DNA of 64,000 nt from Aliiroseovarius salicola (GCF_027891095.1 NZ_JAQIIO010000002.1:248001-312000), one strand, 5' to 3'; positions 55,565 through 64,000 are shown, numbered from the stretch's first letter. A program made the numbers and translations. The notes: generated by a model from the sequence alone, not told the origin.

Positions 55565-58078
55565 ATGAAAACTCAAGTCAAAGCGCTTGTCGTTGGTGGG
55601 GGTGCCGTTGGCACTTCGATCGCCTATCACTTGGCCAAAGCGGGCTGGGATGATGTCATGCTGGTTGAGCGTGACGAGCTGACCTCCGGCTCGACCTGGC
55701 ACGCCGCTGGCCTGCTGCCGCTCTTCAACATGAGCTATGCCACCACCCACATCCACGACTATTCGGTCAAGTTCTACAAGGGGCTTGAGGCCGAAACCGG
55801 GCTGAATGCCGGTTTTGCCGTGGTCGGCAACCTGCGTATGGCGCAGACCGACGAGCGGATGGACGAATACCAGCTTTATGCCTCGACCGCTGACACCGTG
55901 GGCATCAACTATGAATTCCTGACCCCGGATCAGATCAAGGAACGCTGGCCGCTGATCGAAACCTCCGACCTCAAAGGCGCGCTTTATCACACCGAAGACG
56001 GTTACATTAACCCCGCCGACGTGACACAGGCCATGGCCAAGGGCGCCCGTCAGCGTGGCGTTGAGATCGTGCGCAAGATGCAGGCTGATGACTTCCACTG
56101 GAACGGTACCCATTGGGAAGTGACCTGCACCAAGATGGTCGAGAAGGGTGGCAACCTCGTTGAGAGCGACGAGAAGGTGGTGATCACCGCCGAGCACGTT
56201 GTGACCGCATCGGGCAACCACGCACAGCGCACCGCTAAGATGCTGGGCATCAAGATGCCCGCCATCCCGGTGGAGCACACCTTCATCGTCATGGACAAAG
56301 ACCCCGAGCTGGTGAAATGGCGCGAAGCTGGCAACCCGGAGCACCCGGTCGTGCGCGACGCCGACAACGAGAGCTATGCCCGTGAAGAGCGTGGCGGCTG
56401 GATCCTCGGCATCTATGAGCGCGGTGCCCCGGCCCGCTTTGAACATGGCGTACCGGACAGCTTCCGTGCCGACCTGTTTCCGCTGGATCTGGACCGGATC
56501 GCCGATCAGTACATGGCGATGGCAGAACGCGTGCCGTCCTGTGCCGAAAGCGGTCTGAAAGACGACTTCAACGGTCCGATCTGCTACACCCCCGACGGCA
56601 ACCCGCTGGTGGGCCCGGCACCGGGTCTGCGCAACATGTGGCTGGCTGAAGGCTTCTCGTTCGGGATCACCGCTGCGGGCGGAACCGGCTATTACCTCGC
56701 CCAGATGATGGTCGACGGTGAGGCCGAGATCGACATGGCGTCGCTTGACCCCAAGCGGTATTCGTCGAACTGGATGACCACCGAGTTTGCCGCGCGCAAG
56801 AACGAAGAATGCTACGAGCATGTCTACATCCTGCACCACCCGGACGAAGAACGCCCGGCGGCCCGCCCGCTGCGCTGCTCGCCCGCCTATGACCGTCAGA
56901 AAGAGCGCGGCGCGCAATTTGGCTGGGTCAACGGCTGGGAACGCCCGAACTACTATGGTCCGCTGAACGCCCCGGAAAACTTCGACGAAGAAAGCCGTTC
57001 GTTCCGCCGTGGTGAGTGGTGGAAATACGCTGTGGAAGAAGCCAAGGCGATCCGCGAAGGTGTGGGCCTTATCGACGCCACCGCCTTCACCAAACATGTG
57101 GTCAAAGGCCCGGGTGCCACCCAGTTCCTTGACTGGTTTACCTGTAACAAGCTGCCGAAGGTTGGTCGCATCAACCTGACCTACGCGCTGACCTCTGCTG
57201 GCACCACCCGCACCGAATACACCATCGTGCGCAATGGCGAGAACAACTACTACCTCGTTTCCGCTGGTGCCTGGACCGAATATGACGCCGACTTCCTGCG
57301 CAAAGCCGCAGAAGACAAGATGGAAGAGTTCGGTTACATCGAGATCCAGGATGTGACCACCCAGTGGGGCGTTTTTGCCATCGCCGGGCCCAAGTCGCGT
57401 GACGTGCTGAACGAAATCATCGTGGACGCCGATCCGGCCACCGCGCTGACCAACAAACGCTTCCCGTGGCTCTCGGCCAAGCAGATCGAACTGGGTATGT
57501 GCCCAGTCAATGCGATCCGTGTGGCTTACACCGGCGAACTGGGTTGGGAACTTCACCACCCGATCGAGATGCAGAACTATCTCTTTGATCTGCTTGAGAA
57601 AGCCGGTGAGAAACATGGCATGAAGCTGGTGGGTGCCCGCGCCCAGAACTGGCTGCGTCAGGAAAAGAGCTATCGTGCGTTCGGCACCGAACTGGGCCGC
57701 GATGCGACCCCGGCTGAGGCTGACCTGCCGCGCTTTATCGATCTCGAGAAAGATTTCCACGGTAAAGAGGCGATGGTTGAAAAGGGCGTGCGCGTCAAGT
57801 GCTGCACACTGCTCATCGACGGACCGGATGACGCCGATCCGTGGGGCCGCGAGGCGCTGTTCCTGGATGGTCAGAAAGTGGGCCGCCTGACGTCGGGTGG
57901 TTACTCGGTCGCCTTCGAGAAATCGATCGGCATGGGGTACCTGCCGTCGGAGCTTGCTGTTCCGGGCCAGAAGCTCAAGGTCAAGATCATGGGTAACCTA
58001 TGGGACGCCGAAGTCACTGTCGACAGCCCCTATGATCCGAAAAACGAAACGATCCGCAAGAACGCCGAAGGCGCGTAA
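55565..58078 (+). CDS. Dimethylglycine/sarcosine dehydrogenase-like FAD oxidoreductase with GcvT domain
   Basis: 837 residues. The N-terminal FAD/DAO domain (VVGGGAVGTSIAYHLAKAGW, then SGSTWHAAGL with the His that carries FAD in dimethylglycine dehydrogenase) is joined to a C-terminal GcvT-type folate domain (TRTEYTIVRNGENNYYLV, GELGWELHHP). Enzymes of this build remove a methyl from dimethylglycine or sarcosine, passing the C1 unit to tetrahydrofolate. Such genes serve glycine-betaine catabolism in marine roseobacters. Codon choice is extremely biased to C-ending codons, as in highly expressed genes. Its exact substrate (dimethylglycine, sarcosine or another methylated amine) is inferred. 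Confidence 0.9.
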   Translation: MKTQVKALVVGGGAVGTSIAYHLAKAGWDDVMLVERDELTSGSTWHAAGLLPLFNMSYATTHIHDYSVKFYKGLEAETGLNAGFAVVGNLRMAQTDERMDEYQLYASTADTVGINYEFLTPDQIKERWPLIETSDLKGALYHTEDGYINPADVTQAMAKGARQRGVEIVRKMQADDFHWNGTHWEVTCTKMVEKGGNLVESDEKVVITAEHVVTASGNHAQRTAKMLGIKMPAIPVEHTFIVMDKDPELVKWREAGNPEHPVVRDADNESYAREERGGWILGIYERGAPARFEHGVPDSFRADLFPLDLDRIADQYMAMAERVPSCAESGLKDDFNGPICYTPDGNPLVGPAPGLRNMWLAEGFSFGITAAGGTGYYLAQMMVDGEAEIDMASLDPKRYSSNWMTTEFAARKNEECYEHVYILHHPDEERPAARPLRCSPAYDRQKERGAQFGWVNGWERPNYYGPLNAPENFDEESRSFRRGEWWKYAVEEAKAIREGVGLIDATAFTKHVVKGPGATQFLDWFTCNKLPKVGRINLTYALTSAGTTRTEYTIVRNGENNYYLVSAGAWTEYDADFLRKAAEDKMEEFGYIEIQDVTTQWGVFAIAGPKSRDVLNEIIVDADPATALTNKRFPWLSAKQIELGMCPVNAIRVAYTGELGWELHHPIEMQNYLFDLLEKAGEKHGMKLVGARAQNWLRQEKSYRAFGTELGRDATPAEADLPRFIDLEKDFHGKEAMVEKGVRVKCCTLLIDGPDDADPWGREALFLDGQKVGRLTSGGYSVAFEKSIGMGYLPSELAVPGQKLKVKIMGNLWDAEVTVDSPYDPKNETIRKNAEGA

Positions 58079-58100
58079 TTCGAGGTCACTCGTGAACAGG

Positions 58101-58130
58101 AAAGCCCCGGTCCTCGTGCCGGGGCTTTTC
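58101..58130 (+). terminator. Intrinsic terminator of the dehydrogenase gene
   Basis: AAAGCCCCGG and CCGGGGCTTTT enclose an 8-base loop, 22 bp past the stop. Confidence 0.92.
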
Positions 58131-58206
58131 TTATTGGCAAGGTCGCTTGTCATGCCGGACACCGTCTGCAATCGTGGTGGGTATCCACGATCAAGCAGGA
58201 GGGTTC

Positions 58207-58572
58207 ATGTCCGACACAATCAAAGGGGCCTGCCACTGCGGCTCCGTCACATTTGAGGTCAGCCGCCCGAAATTTGCGGTGCGCTGCAATTGCTCGATCT
58301 GCCGCCGCTATGCAGCCACATGGGCCCATTGCCCTCCCAATGAGGGGCAGATCCTGTCTGGGCAGGATCATGTGACGAGCTATAGCTGGGGTGATCACGA
58401 TATCGCCTTTCACAGCTGCAAGACCTGCGGCTGCGTGACCCATTGGGGACCGGGTGAAAACACGGATCTTGATCGGTTTGCGGTGAACCTGAATATGGCA
58501 GATCCGGCAGATCTGGAGGGGCTGCGTATTCGCCATTTCGATGGCGCGGACAGTTGGGAATTTTTTGACTGA
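58207..58572 (+). CDS. GFA (glutathione-dependent formaldehyde-activating / CENP-V fold) family protein
   Basis: 121 residues from the ATG at 58207, with AGGAGG in front. The zinc-binding Cys set is complete: CHCGSV, CNCSICRR and CKTCGC. The Gfa family binds glutathione and helps formaldehyde condensation, though most members are uncharacterised. It follows the dimethylglycine-dehydrogenase-like gene after a terminator, and a link to formaldehyde handling is tempting but inferred. Confidence 0.88.
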   Translation: MSDTIKGACHCGSVTFEVSRPKFAVRCNCSICRRYAATWAHCPPNEGQILSGQDHVTSYSWGDHDIAFHSCKTCGCVTHWGPGENTDLDRFAVNLNMADPADLEGLRIRHFDGADSWEFFD

Positions 58573-58902
58573 CCTGTGCAGGGGATAGGTCATGGCGCGA
58601 TCTGACGGTCGCCTCGTGTCTCGACCCCAACGCTGGGATCATGCGGTTTTCCATCCCGGCGACACTCCGTATCACCGTTGAGAGCATCCAAGATTGGTAA
58701 TCTATTCCGGGTGATTGTCGCGTTGCGGGAACGGTTCAGAACAAACGCGTGGACTGGAAAATTCCAGTACCAGACAGCTATTCACCATCAGTGCCTCCCC
58801 TGTCTGTTATGTAAATTATTGCTTCAAAGCCATTTCTTGCCTTAGGCTAAAGCCCATAACGGCAAAAAAAGTGGATTTTAACTGCAGGAGGTGAATTGGG
58901 CG
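58573..58902. other. 330-bp region without a gene
   Basis: No credible reading frame on either strand. It contains the inverted repeat ACTGGAA-AA-TTCCAGT (58753-58768) and an AT-rich stretch near 58808-58880 that may hold the promoter of the following small membrane protein. Nothing else was recognised. Confidence 0.6.
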
Positions 58903-59166
58903 ATGGTTGAATTGACACAATATCAAATGGAAATTCTGAAGTTGTTTCTGGAAGGCGACTGGATGGTCTTCAAGGTCATGATCGGGGTGGCATTCGGGCT
59001 GATACTTGCAGATCAATACATAAAGATCGGGGACAAGGAAAAGGGAATGGGCTTTCTGGATTTCTTCTTTGTGATCCTGTTCGTGCCAGCCGTTTTACTC
59101 ACACTCTTCTGGCCCGTTCTGAAACTGTTTATCCTGCCCCTACTCGGATATCCGCCGGAGCAATAA
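58903..59166 (+). CDS. Small membrane protein of unknown function
   Basis: 87 residues from the ATG at 58903. AGGAGG at 58887-58892 gives a strong ribosome site, and the GTG at 58891 lies inside it. Two hydrophobic segments (VMIGVAFGLILA and FFFVILFVPAVLLTLFWPVL) suggest an inner-membrane protein with a short basic loop between. No family recognised. It is alone, facing the trxC gene. Confidence 0.65.
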   Translation: MVELTQYQMEILKLFLEGDWMVFKVMIGVAFGLILADQYIKIGDKEKGMGFLDFFFVILFVPAVLLTLFWPVLKLFILPLLGYPPEQ

Positions 59167-59381
59167 GGTCTTTTCAATATTGCACCGGAGTTCTCAGGTA
59201 AGGACATGGTGTGAGGCATATCCCTCGCACTGACTGCCAATTGAACTATGTGAATATAATTGAGGCAAGCACCCTGTCCCCCCAAAAACATGGTGGGGCA
59301 TTTGGCCTGTCTGTCCGGCTAAGTGAAGTCCCGGTTCCCTTCAGTCTTTCTTACGTGCAGAATGAGTTGCCAGCAGGGAGC

Positions 59382-59828
59382 CTAGGCTGGCAACTTGGCG
59401 CTTTTGCGAACCAATTGCTCAATCGCCGGGGCGGGGATAGCGCCCGCCTGTCGCTTCACCTCGCGACCGCCCTGAAACAGGATCAGCGCGGGGATGCCGC
59501 GGATGCCAAACTTCTGTGATACGTTCGGATGATCCTCGGTGTTGATTTTCGCCAATCGTGCCTGTGGACCAAGTGCTTTCGCTGCTTGCTCAAAGGCCGG
59601 GGCCATCATGCGGCAAGGGCCGCACCATGGTGCCCAGAAATCAATAAGCAACGGCACGTCATCGTTTTTCATCGCCTTGGCCAGCGTGGCCGGGTCCAAC
59701 GCCCTTACCTTACCGTCATTCAGTTTTGCACCGCATGTGCCACATTTGGGACCTGCGCCCAGTTTGTCTTCGGGCACTCGATTGACTGCACTGCATTGCA
59801 GACAGGTCATTTTCAGGGCTCTGGCCAT
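59382..59828 (-). CDS. trxC: Thioredoxin 2 with N-terminal zinc ribbon
   Basis: 148 residues. The N-terminal CLQC...CGTCG zinc ribbon distinguishes TrxC from TrxA. The active site is WCGPC in DFWAPWCGPCRMM, followed by cis-Pro in GIRGIPALILF. Cytoplasmic disulfide reductase. Downstream of gcvH on the same strand, 153 bp away. Confidence 0.95.
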   Translation of the reverse strand: MARALKMTCLQCSAVNRVPEDKLGAGPKCGTCGAKLNDGKVRALDPATLAKAMKNDDVPLLIDFWAPWCGPCRMMAPAFEQAAKALGPQARLAKINTEDHPNVSQKFGIRGIPALILFQGGREVKRQAGAIPAPAIEQLVRKSAKLPA

Positions 59829-59922
59829 GGGGGCACTCCATATATTCCGTTAGTCGCATATGTAGTGCGATCCGCTCACGGTTCAAGTGGCAGGGAGCTG
59901 ATGAACGCGCAAGAGGTCCATT

Positions 59923-59963
59923 AAAAGAATGACCCGCACGAACGGTGTCGCACGGGTCAGATT
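59923..59963 (-). terminator. Probable terminator of gcvH
   Basis: TGACCCG and CGGGTCA (about 59932-59961) form the stem on the minus strand, and TTCTTTTAAT follows. It lies about 20 bp past the gcvH stop. Confidence 0.6.
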
Positions 59964-59981
59964 CGCGTTCGGAATGCCGGG

Positions 59982-60341
59982 TCAACCGATGAATGTCTTG
60001 TATCCGGCTTCGTCCATGTAATCGTCCATCGGGGACATGTCGGACACTTTCAGCTTGAAGAACCACGCCTCACCTTCCGGGTCGTCATTCACTGCGCCGG
60101 GATTGTCGGCGAGGGCTGCGTTTACCTCGACAATCTCACCATCGAGCGGGGCGAGGATGTCCGATGCAGCCTTAACGCTTTCGATCACGACAATCTCGTC
60201 GTCTTTCGATACGGTGTCTCCTTCTTCGGGCAGTTCCACAAAAACCACATCGCCCAGCTGTTCGGCGGCGTGTTTGGTGATCCCTACCACCATCAGTCCG
60301 TCTTCTTCGCGCAGCCATTCATGTTCTTCGGTGTATTTCAT
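59982..60341 (-). CDS. gcvH: Glycine cleavage system H protein
   Basis: 119 residues. The lipoyl-attachment motif VVIESVKAASDI has the Lys that carries lipoic acid. It shuttles the aminomethyl group between GcvP, GcvT and Lpd. CAGGAG precedes the ATG. Only H is here; no gcvT or gcvP follows, as a probable terminator and trxC come next. They may be upstream elsewhere. Whether this H serves glycine cleavage or lipoate transfer cannot be told. Confidence 0.95.
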   Translation of the reverse strand: MKYTEEHEWLREEDGLMVVGITKHAAEQLGDVVFVELPEEGDTVSKDDEIVVIESVKAASDILAPLDGEIVEVNAALADNPGAVNDDPEGEAWFFKLKVSDMSPMDDYMDEAGYKTFIG

Positions 60342-60447
60342 CGCCTGGATCTCCTGAGTGTTTTCTATTTGCTAGCGCTGATGGCCGGTTCTGGCAATCC
60401 CCCGGATCAATCTTGCATTTTATCTGCTCTCCCGGCAGTTTGGCGAA

Positions 60448-61005
60448 ATGAAGGATCCGTTTTTCTTTGGATATGGCTCGCTGGTGAACCGGCGCACCCA
60501 CGCCTATGAAAACGCGCAACCCGCCCGGCTATCGGGGTGGCGGCGGGCGTGGCGGGCCTCGCCTTTGCGGGCGGTCTGTTACCTGACCGCTGTGCCTTGT
60601 GATGAAAGCGAGATTGACGGGCTGATTGCTTCGGTGCCCGGTGCGGACTGGGAGGCACTGGACCACCGTGAACGGGCCTATGCGCGGGTTCCCCTGAACG
60701 GAAATGTTTCCCATCAGGCGGGGGAGGTGGATCTGGCAGTTTATGCCATCAAGCCCGGTGCCCATGCTGACCCAACGCGGCAAAATCCGGTTCTGATGTC
60801 CTATCTCGACGTGGTGGTGCAGGGCTATCTGGACGTGTTTGGCCGGTCGGGTGTGGATCATTTCTTTGAGACCACAGATGGTTGGCACGCGCCGATCAAA
60901 AACGATCGGGCGGCTCCGATCTACCCTCGGGCGCAGGCCACGTCTGACGAAGAAAAAGACCTCGTGGATGGCTGGTTGAAAGATCTATCGGCGGAAATTG
61001 AATAG
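60448..61005 (+). CDS. Gamma-glutamylcyclotransferase family protein
   Basis: 185 residues. FFFGYGSLVNRRTH is the family's substrate-binding YGSL loop. The Glu-containing EALDHRERAYARV segment matches the active-site Glu region. Members act on gamma-glutamyl amino acids or glutathione (ChaC type), giving 5-oxoproline; which substrate is used here is open. Convergent overlap of 21 bp with the MATE gene. Confidence 0.85.
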   Translation: MKDPFFFGYGSLVNRRTHAYENAQPARLSGWRRAWRASPLRAVCYLTAVPCDESEIDGLIASVPGADWEALDHRERAYARVPLNGNVSHQAGEVDLAVYAIKPGAHADPTRQNPVLMSYLDVVVQGYLDVFGRSGVDHFFETTDGWHAPIKNDRAAPIYPRAQATSDEEKDLVDGWLKDLSAEIE

Positions 61006-62403
61006 GGCGAGCTGGCGCCTCTGTCGGGTAAATCCGGTCGCCACGGTACAGCTTTCGCGGTTCAGCATTCGTTGGAACAAAATCAGCGCAATCACCGCAA
61101 ATACCAACCCGCCGAAGGCCCAGCCGATCATCACACCCGGTGCGCCCCAAAGCTGCGCACCAATCAGCACAAACGGCACGGTGCCCACGGTCTGTCGGCC
61201 CCAGTTGATCATGGTGGACCGGAACGGATGGCCCAGATTGTTAAAGCCCGCATTGGTCACAAATATTGCCCCATTGAAGAACCACATCAGCGCCAGAGGT
61301 CCGCAGAAGAGGTACACCAGCTCGCGTGCGATGCCCTGCGCATTGAACAGATCGGCAATTGGGGCGCGGAAGATGAAGAGGATGGTGGCAACCACGACCG
61401 TCACCACTGCGGTAAAGATCATCCCTTCGCGAAACGCCTGCCGCACCCGATCCATCTTTCCTGCACCATAGTTCTGGCCAATGATCGGCCCGATGGCCCC
61501 GGAAAGGGCAAAGATCACGCCAAAGGCCACAGGCACCAGGCGGCCGGTGATGGCCATGCCAGCCACCGCGTCCTCACCAAAACTCGACATCGATCGGGTC
61601 ACATAGGCTTGCCCGATGGGGGTGGCGAATTGGGTCAGGATTGCCGGGATCGCAATGGTCATGAGTTCAGGGAAATCCACCCGGAATTCAGCGCGGGTGG
61701 GTTTGTCGAGCCCGTTGTGATGGGCATAAATCGGCCAGATCGACATAATGGCAATGGTGATCCGAGCCGCCACCGACGCCATGGCGGCGCCAGTCAGGTC
61801 GAGGTTCAGACCGAAGATCAGGATTGGATCAAGCACCGCGTTCACCGCTCCACCTGCAATGGTCGCCATCATCGCCCGACGCGCATCCCCATGGGCGCGC
61901 AAAATAGCCCCTCCAACCATGGCAATGATCAGTATTGGTAGCGAGGGCAGGATGATCTGCAGATAGTGCTCGGCCAGATCAAGTGTAACGCCCGAGGCCC
62001 CCAGAAGGGCCGCGAGCGGGCGGATATAGACAAAGACAATCGCCGCAAAGACCGCACCTAATACCGCACCATAAAGCGTGGCGGTGGCCGCCCGCCTGCG
62101 CGCCTTGCGTGGGTCACCTTCCCCCAACGCGCGCGCGACCAAAGCCCCCGCCGCAATCGACATGCCGATGCCGAAGGATGAGGTGAAAAACAGGATCGCG
62201 CCTGCGTACCCCACGGCGGCGGCCAATTCATCCCGCCCCAGCCATGAAATGAAGATCATGTCCACAAGGTCGACCAGAAAAATCGCCATCAGCCCTACGG
62301 AAGAGGTCAGCGCCATCATCGTGATATGGCGCATCAGGCTGCCGGTCAGAAACTTCGCTTGTGGGTTTTCGCCCTCATCCGCCTTGTCCACATCACTCGC
62401 CAT
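60985..62403 (-). CDS. MATE family efflux transporter
   Basis: 472 residues, 12 helices in two similar halves. The N-terminal VDLVDMIFISWLGRDELAAAVGYAG and the matching LDPILIFGLNLDLTGAAMAS are typical of MATE (DinF/NorM-like) transporters. It probably exports cationic compounds by Na+ or H+ exchange. The N-terminal 15 residues are charged. Monocistronic. Confidence 0.93.
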   Translation of the reverse strand: MASDVDKADEGENPQAKFLTGSLMRHITMMALTSSVGLMAIFLVDLVDMIFISWLGRDELAAAVGYAGAILFFTSSFGIGMSIAAGALVARALGEGDPRKARRRAATATLYGAVLGAVFAAIVFVYIRPLAALLGASGVTLDLAEHYLQIILPSLPILIIAMVGGAILRAHGDARRAMMATIAGGAVNAVLDPILIFGLNLDLTGAAMASVAARITIAIMSIWPIYAHHNGLDKPTRAEFRVDFPELMTIAIPAILTQFATPIGQAYVTRSMSSFGEDAVAGMAITGRLVPVAFGVIFALSGAIGPIIGQNYGAGKMDRVRQAFREGMIFTAVVTVVVATILFIFRAPIADLFNAQGIARELVYLFCGPLALMWFFNGAIFVTNAGFNNLGHPFRSTMINWGRQTVGTVPFVLIGAQLWGAPGVMIGWAFGGLVFAVIALILFQRMLNRESCTVATGFTRQRRQLALFNFRR

Positions 62404-62564
62404 TCGGACCTCCTGTCACGCATCTACCAGCTTGCAGGATTAAAGGGGGATGCGCCAGTGGGGAGGGTGCACAGGGGATGTGCGAGCCTGCATTGGCAAT
62501 ACGCCTTCCACCTTCATTGCTTGTTTTGTGCTAGTGGTGAAGCGGGAACAAAATGGGGGGAATA

Positions 62565-63008
62565 ATGGCAATTTTATTAATCGCATTGGCGCTGTTCATG
62601 GGCGCGATCATTTCCATCTATCTTCCGATGATTTCTCAGACAGCCAAGATCCTTGGGTCTGGTCCGATGGCGAATGTTCCGTTTTTCGGAATTGCTTTCG
62701 CGGCGTCCATCATCATCGCCTTTGCGACGGGCAACAAGGCGGAGCAGTTCCAAAAGATCACCGTGCTGCCACCATGGCTGCTGACCGCCGGGGTGATGAG
62801 CGCGGGGATGATCATTGGATCGAGCTTCCTGATCCCCAAAATCGGGATCGGCACCTTCTTTGTCCTCTTGGTGTCGGGACAGGTGCTTGCCGGAATGGTA
62901 TTTGGTTATTTCGGCCTGTTCGGCGTGCCCGCATCTGCGATGAGTTACGGTAAGGTGATCGGGGCGATTCTGGTAATCGCGGGGGTCTATCTGGTGACCT
63001 TCAGGTGA
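62565..63008 (+). CDS. DMT-superfamily YdcZ/DUF606-like membrane protein
   Basis: 147 residues from the ATG at 62565, with GGGGGGA in front; ATG 62553 lies before it. Four or five helices. The half-length arrangement PPWLLTAGVMSAGMIIGSSF, then VSGQVLAGMVFGYFGLFGVP, and GKVIGAILVIAGVYLV at the end fits the DUF606 branch of the drug/metabolite transporters. Function unknown. Converges with gltX across a shared terminator. Confidence 0.65.
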   Translation: MAILLIALALFMGAIISIYLPMISQTAKILGSGPMANVPFFGIAFAASIIIAFATGNKAEQFQKITVLPPWLLTAGVMSAGMIIGSSFLIPKIGIGTFFVLLVSGQVLAGMVFGYFGLFGVPASAMSYGKVIGAILVIAGVYLVTFR

Positions 63009-63032
63009 AGAGCAGACCATGACGACAAAATG

Positions 63033-63060
63033 AAAAAGCCGCCCGGATGGGGCGGCTTTT
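63033..63060. terminator. Two-way intrinsic terminator between YdcZ-like gene and gltX
   Basis: AAAAGCCGCCC pairs with GGGGCGGCTTTT around GGAT; T runs occur on both strands. Confidence 0.92.
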
Positions 63061-63078
63061 CTGTTTCTATTAAGGGGC

Positions 63079-64000
63079 TTATCCCTTCGCGCGGATGACT
63101 TGCAGCAGCGGCAGGAGCGCAGACATGTCGGGGCCGTGGCTCATGCCGGTGAGTGCTTTCCTAAGCGGCATGAAAAGTCCGCGGCCTTTGCGGCCGGTGG
63201 CGGCTTTCACCTCTTTGGTCCAGGCGCCCCAGGTATCGTCATCAAACGGACCTTCGGGCAGTAGTGCGAGCGCCTCGGCGACGAATTCCTTGTCCTCGTC
63301 ATCGATCACCGGGTCGGCACCGGTCGAACACAGCTCCCACCAACCAGCCAGATCTTTCAGCACGGTGATGTTTTCCTTGGCCACATTCCAGAAGGCTTCG
63401 CCCTGATCGGTCGGAACGCCCAGACCGGTCACGGTCTCGGCCACGGCCTCATATGGCAGTGACGAAAGATGCCGCGCGGTGAGCGGGAACAGGTCTTGCA
63501 CGTCAAACTTGGTCGGCGCTGCGCCGAAAGTCGACAGATCGAAACCTTCCGTGATCTCATCGAGCGAGGTCATCAGCTCAACCGGCTGTGACGAACCAAG
63601 GCGCGCCATTAGTGACAGGAGTGCTGCCGGTTCCACACCCTGTTCGCGCAGGTCGCGCAGGGCAAGCGTGCCCAGACGTTTCGACAGCGCTTCGCCCTGC
63701 GGGCCGGTCAGAAGCGAGTGGTGGGCAAAGCTTGGCACCGTGCCACCAAGGGCTTCGATGATCTGGATCTGCGTGCCGGTGTTGGTCACGTGATCCGAGC
63801 CGCGCACCACATGGGTGATGCCGAAATCCACATCGTCACAGACAGAAGCGAGTGTGTAGAGGAATTGCCCGTCGCCACGGATCAGCACCGGATCCGACAC
63901 CGAGGCCGCGTCGATCGAAATGTCGCCAAGGATGCCGTCGGTCCAATTGATCCGCTCGTGATCCAATTTGAACCGCCAGTGACCTTGACCGCGGTCCTCG
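63079..64000 (-). CDS. gltX: Glutamyl-tRNA synthetase, C-terminal part (5' end beyond window)
   Basis: The frame stays open to the window edge, so the HIGH motif and N-terminus are outside. Class I GluRS: GDGQFLYTLASVCDDVDFGITHVVRG-type segment, HSLLTGPQGEALSKRLG with the KLSKR-type ATP loop, and the alpha-helical anticodon domain (LSSLPYEAV, GRKGRGLFMPLRKALTGMSHGP) are visible. Two GluRS types occur in alphaproteobacteria, so whether this charges tRNA-Glu or tRNA-Gln is open. Confidence 0.95.
   Translation of the reverse strand, partial: EDRGQGHWRFKLDHERINWTDGILGDISIDAASVSDPVLIRGDGQFLYTLASVCDDVDFGITHVVRGSDHVTNTGTQIQIIEALGGTVPSFAHHSLLTGPQGEALSKRLGTLALRDLREQGVEPAALLSLMARLGSSQPVELMTSLDEITEGFDLSTFGAAPTKFDVQDLFPLTARHLSSLPYEAVAETVTGLGVPTDQGEAFWNVAKENITVLKDLAGWWELCSTGADPVIDDEDKEFVAEALALLPEGPFDDDTWGAWTKEVKAATGRKGRGLFMPLRKALTGMSHGPDMSALLPLLQVIRAKG

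Noticed and set aside
55466-57760. 764-residue open frame on the minus strand over the dimethylglycine-dehydrogenase-like gene
   Set aside because: It mirrors a highly C3-biased gene, which removes stop codons from the opposite strand. The predicted protein has no known domain and no ribosome site.
60342-60447. Glycine riboswitch upstream of gcvH
   Set aside because: The characteristic conserved core of the glycine aptamer is not visible in the 106 bp between gcvH and the divergent gene.
1-64000. tRNA, rRNA genes, CRISPR arrays or insertion sequences
   Set aside because: No cloverleaf-like sequence, regularly spaced direct repeat or transposase frame was recognised. A dedicated search would be needed to exclude small RNAs.

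Overview
The window looks like a chromosomal segment of an alphaproteobacterium of the Rhodobacterales (Roseobacter/Rhodobacteraceae type). I base this on gene content: xdhABC beside a BMP-type transporter, hisS-hisZ-short hisG, the lppC/rsmI/yraN/gshB block, a dimethylglycine-dehydrogenase-type FAD/GcvT fusion, a P1B copper ATPase and slyX. GC content and GC3 are high, and degenerate intergenic repeats recur. No genus is claimed. There is no sign of a prophage, plasmid backbone, CRISPR array, rRNA or tRNA gene. Gene density is very high, with many 1-8 bp overlaps.

Layout. 1-6.3 kb (+): end of a copper ATPase, an acyl-CoA-synthetase/GNAT fusion followed by an HDAC-family deacetylase (a possible protein acetylation on/off pair), then an isolated contractile-tail-sheath-like gene. 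6.3-9.3 kb (-): a DauA-like FAD oxidoreductase with an aldo/keto reductase, a tiny secreted protein and an EF-hand protein. 9.3-19.3 kb (-): one long operon, xdhA-xdhB-xdhC-ABC ATPase-permease-permease-voltage-gated ion channel-BMP binding protein. It reads as a purine uptake and oxidation unit with an unexpected channel gene inside. 19.5-27 kb: dnaE, slyX and hisS-hisZ-hisG. 27-35 kb: trpS, a rhomboid lacking both catalytic residues, and murJ-glnD, with glnD overlapping the upstream lppC-like gene. 35-39.9 kb: rsmI-yraN, gshB, an esterase and comM. 40-42.1 kb (-): cobU, a histidine phosphatase and a GST with a cysteine-rich tail. 42.2-46.3 kb (+): ChaN-like, coaBC, dut, a membrane-anchored MoeB-like enzyme and a GNAT. 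46.5-50.4 kb: amino-acid ABC binding protein and permease without an ATPase, then an M3 peptidase. 50.5-53 kb (-): a CDF transporter, and a capsule-transferase-like gene paired with an SH3 protein. 53.1-58.6 kb (+): 2-hydroxyacid dehydrogenase, a membrane protein/HExxH-lipoprotein pair, the highly codon-biased dimethylglycine-dehydrogenase-like gene and a GFA protein. 58.9-64 kb: a small membrane protein, trxC, gcvH, a gamma-glutamylcyclotransferase, MATE, a YdcZ-like protein and the 3' part of gltX.

Most of the window is housekeeping. The strongest oddities are the orphan tail-sheath gene, the pseudo-rhomboid, the GST fused to a YHS/TRASH-like tail, the membrane-anchored MoeB, the channel inside the purine operon, a mosaic codon patch inside hisS, and a family of at least eight related intergenic repeats next to gene ends. 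I did not find a convincing new multi-gene defence or secretion system. All calls come from reading the sequence and knowledge of protein families; no database search was run.
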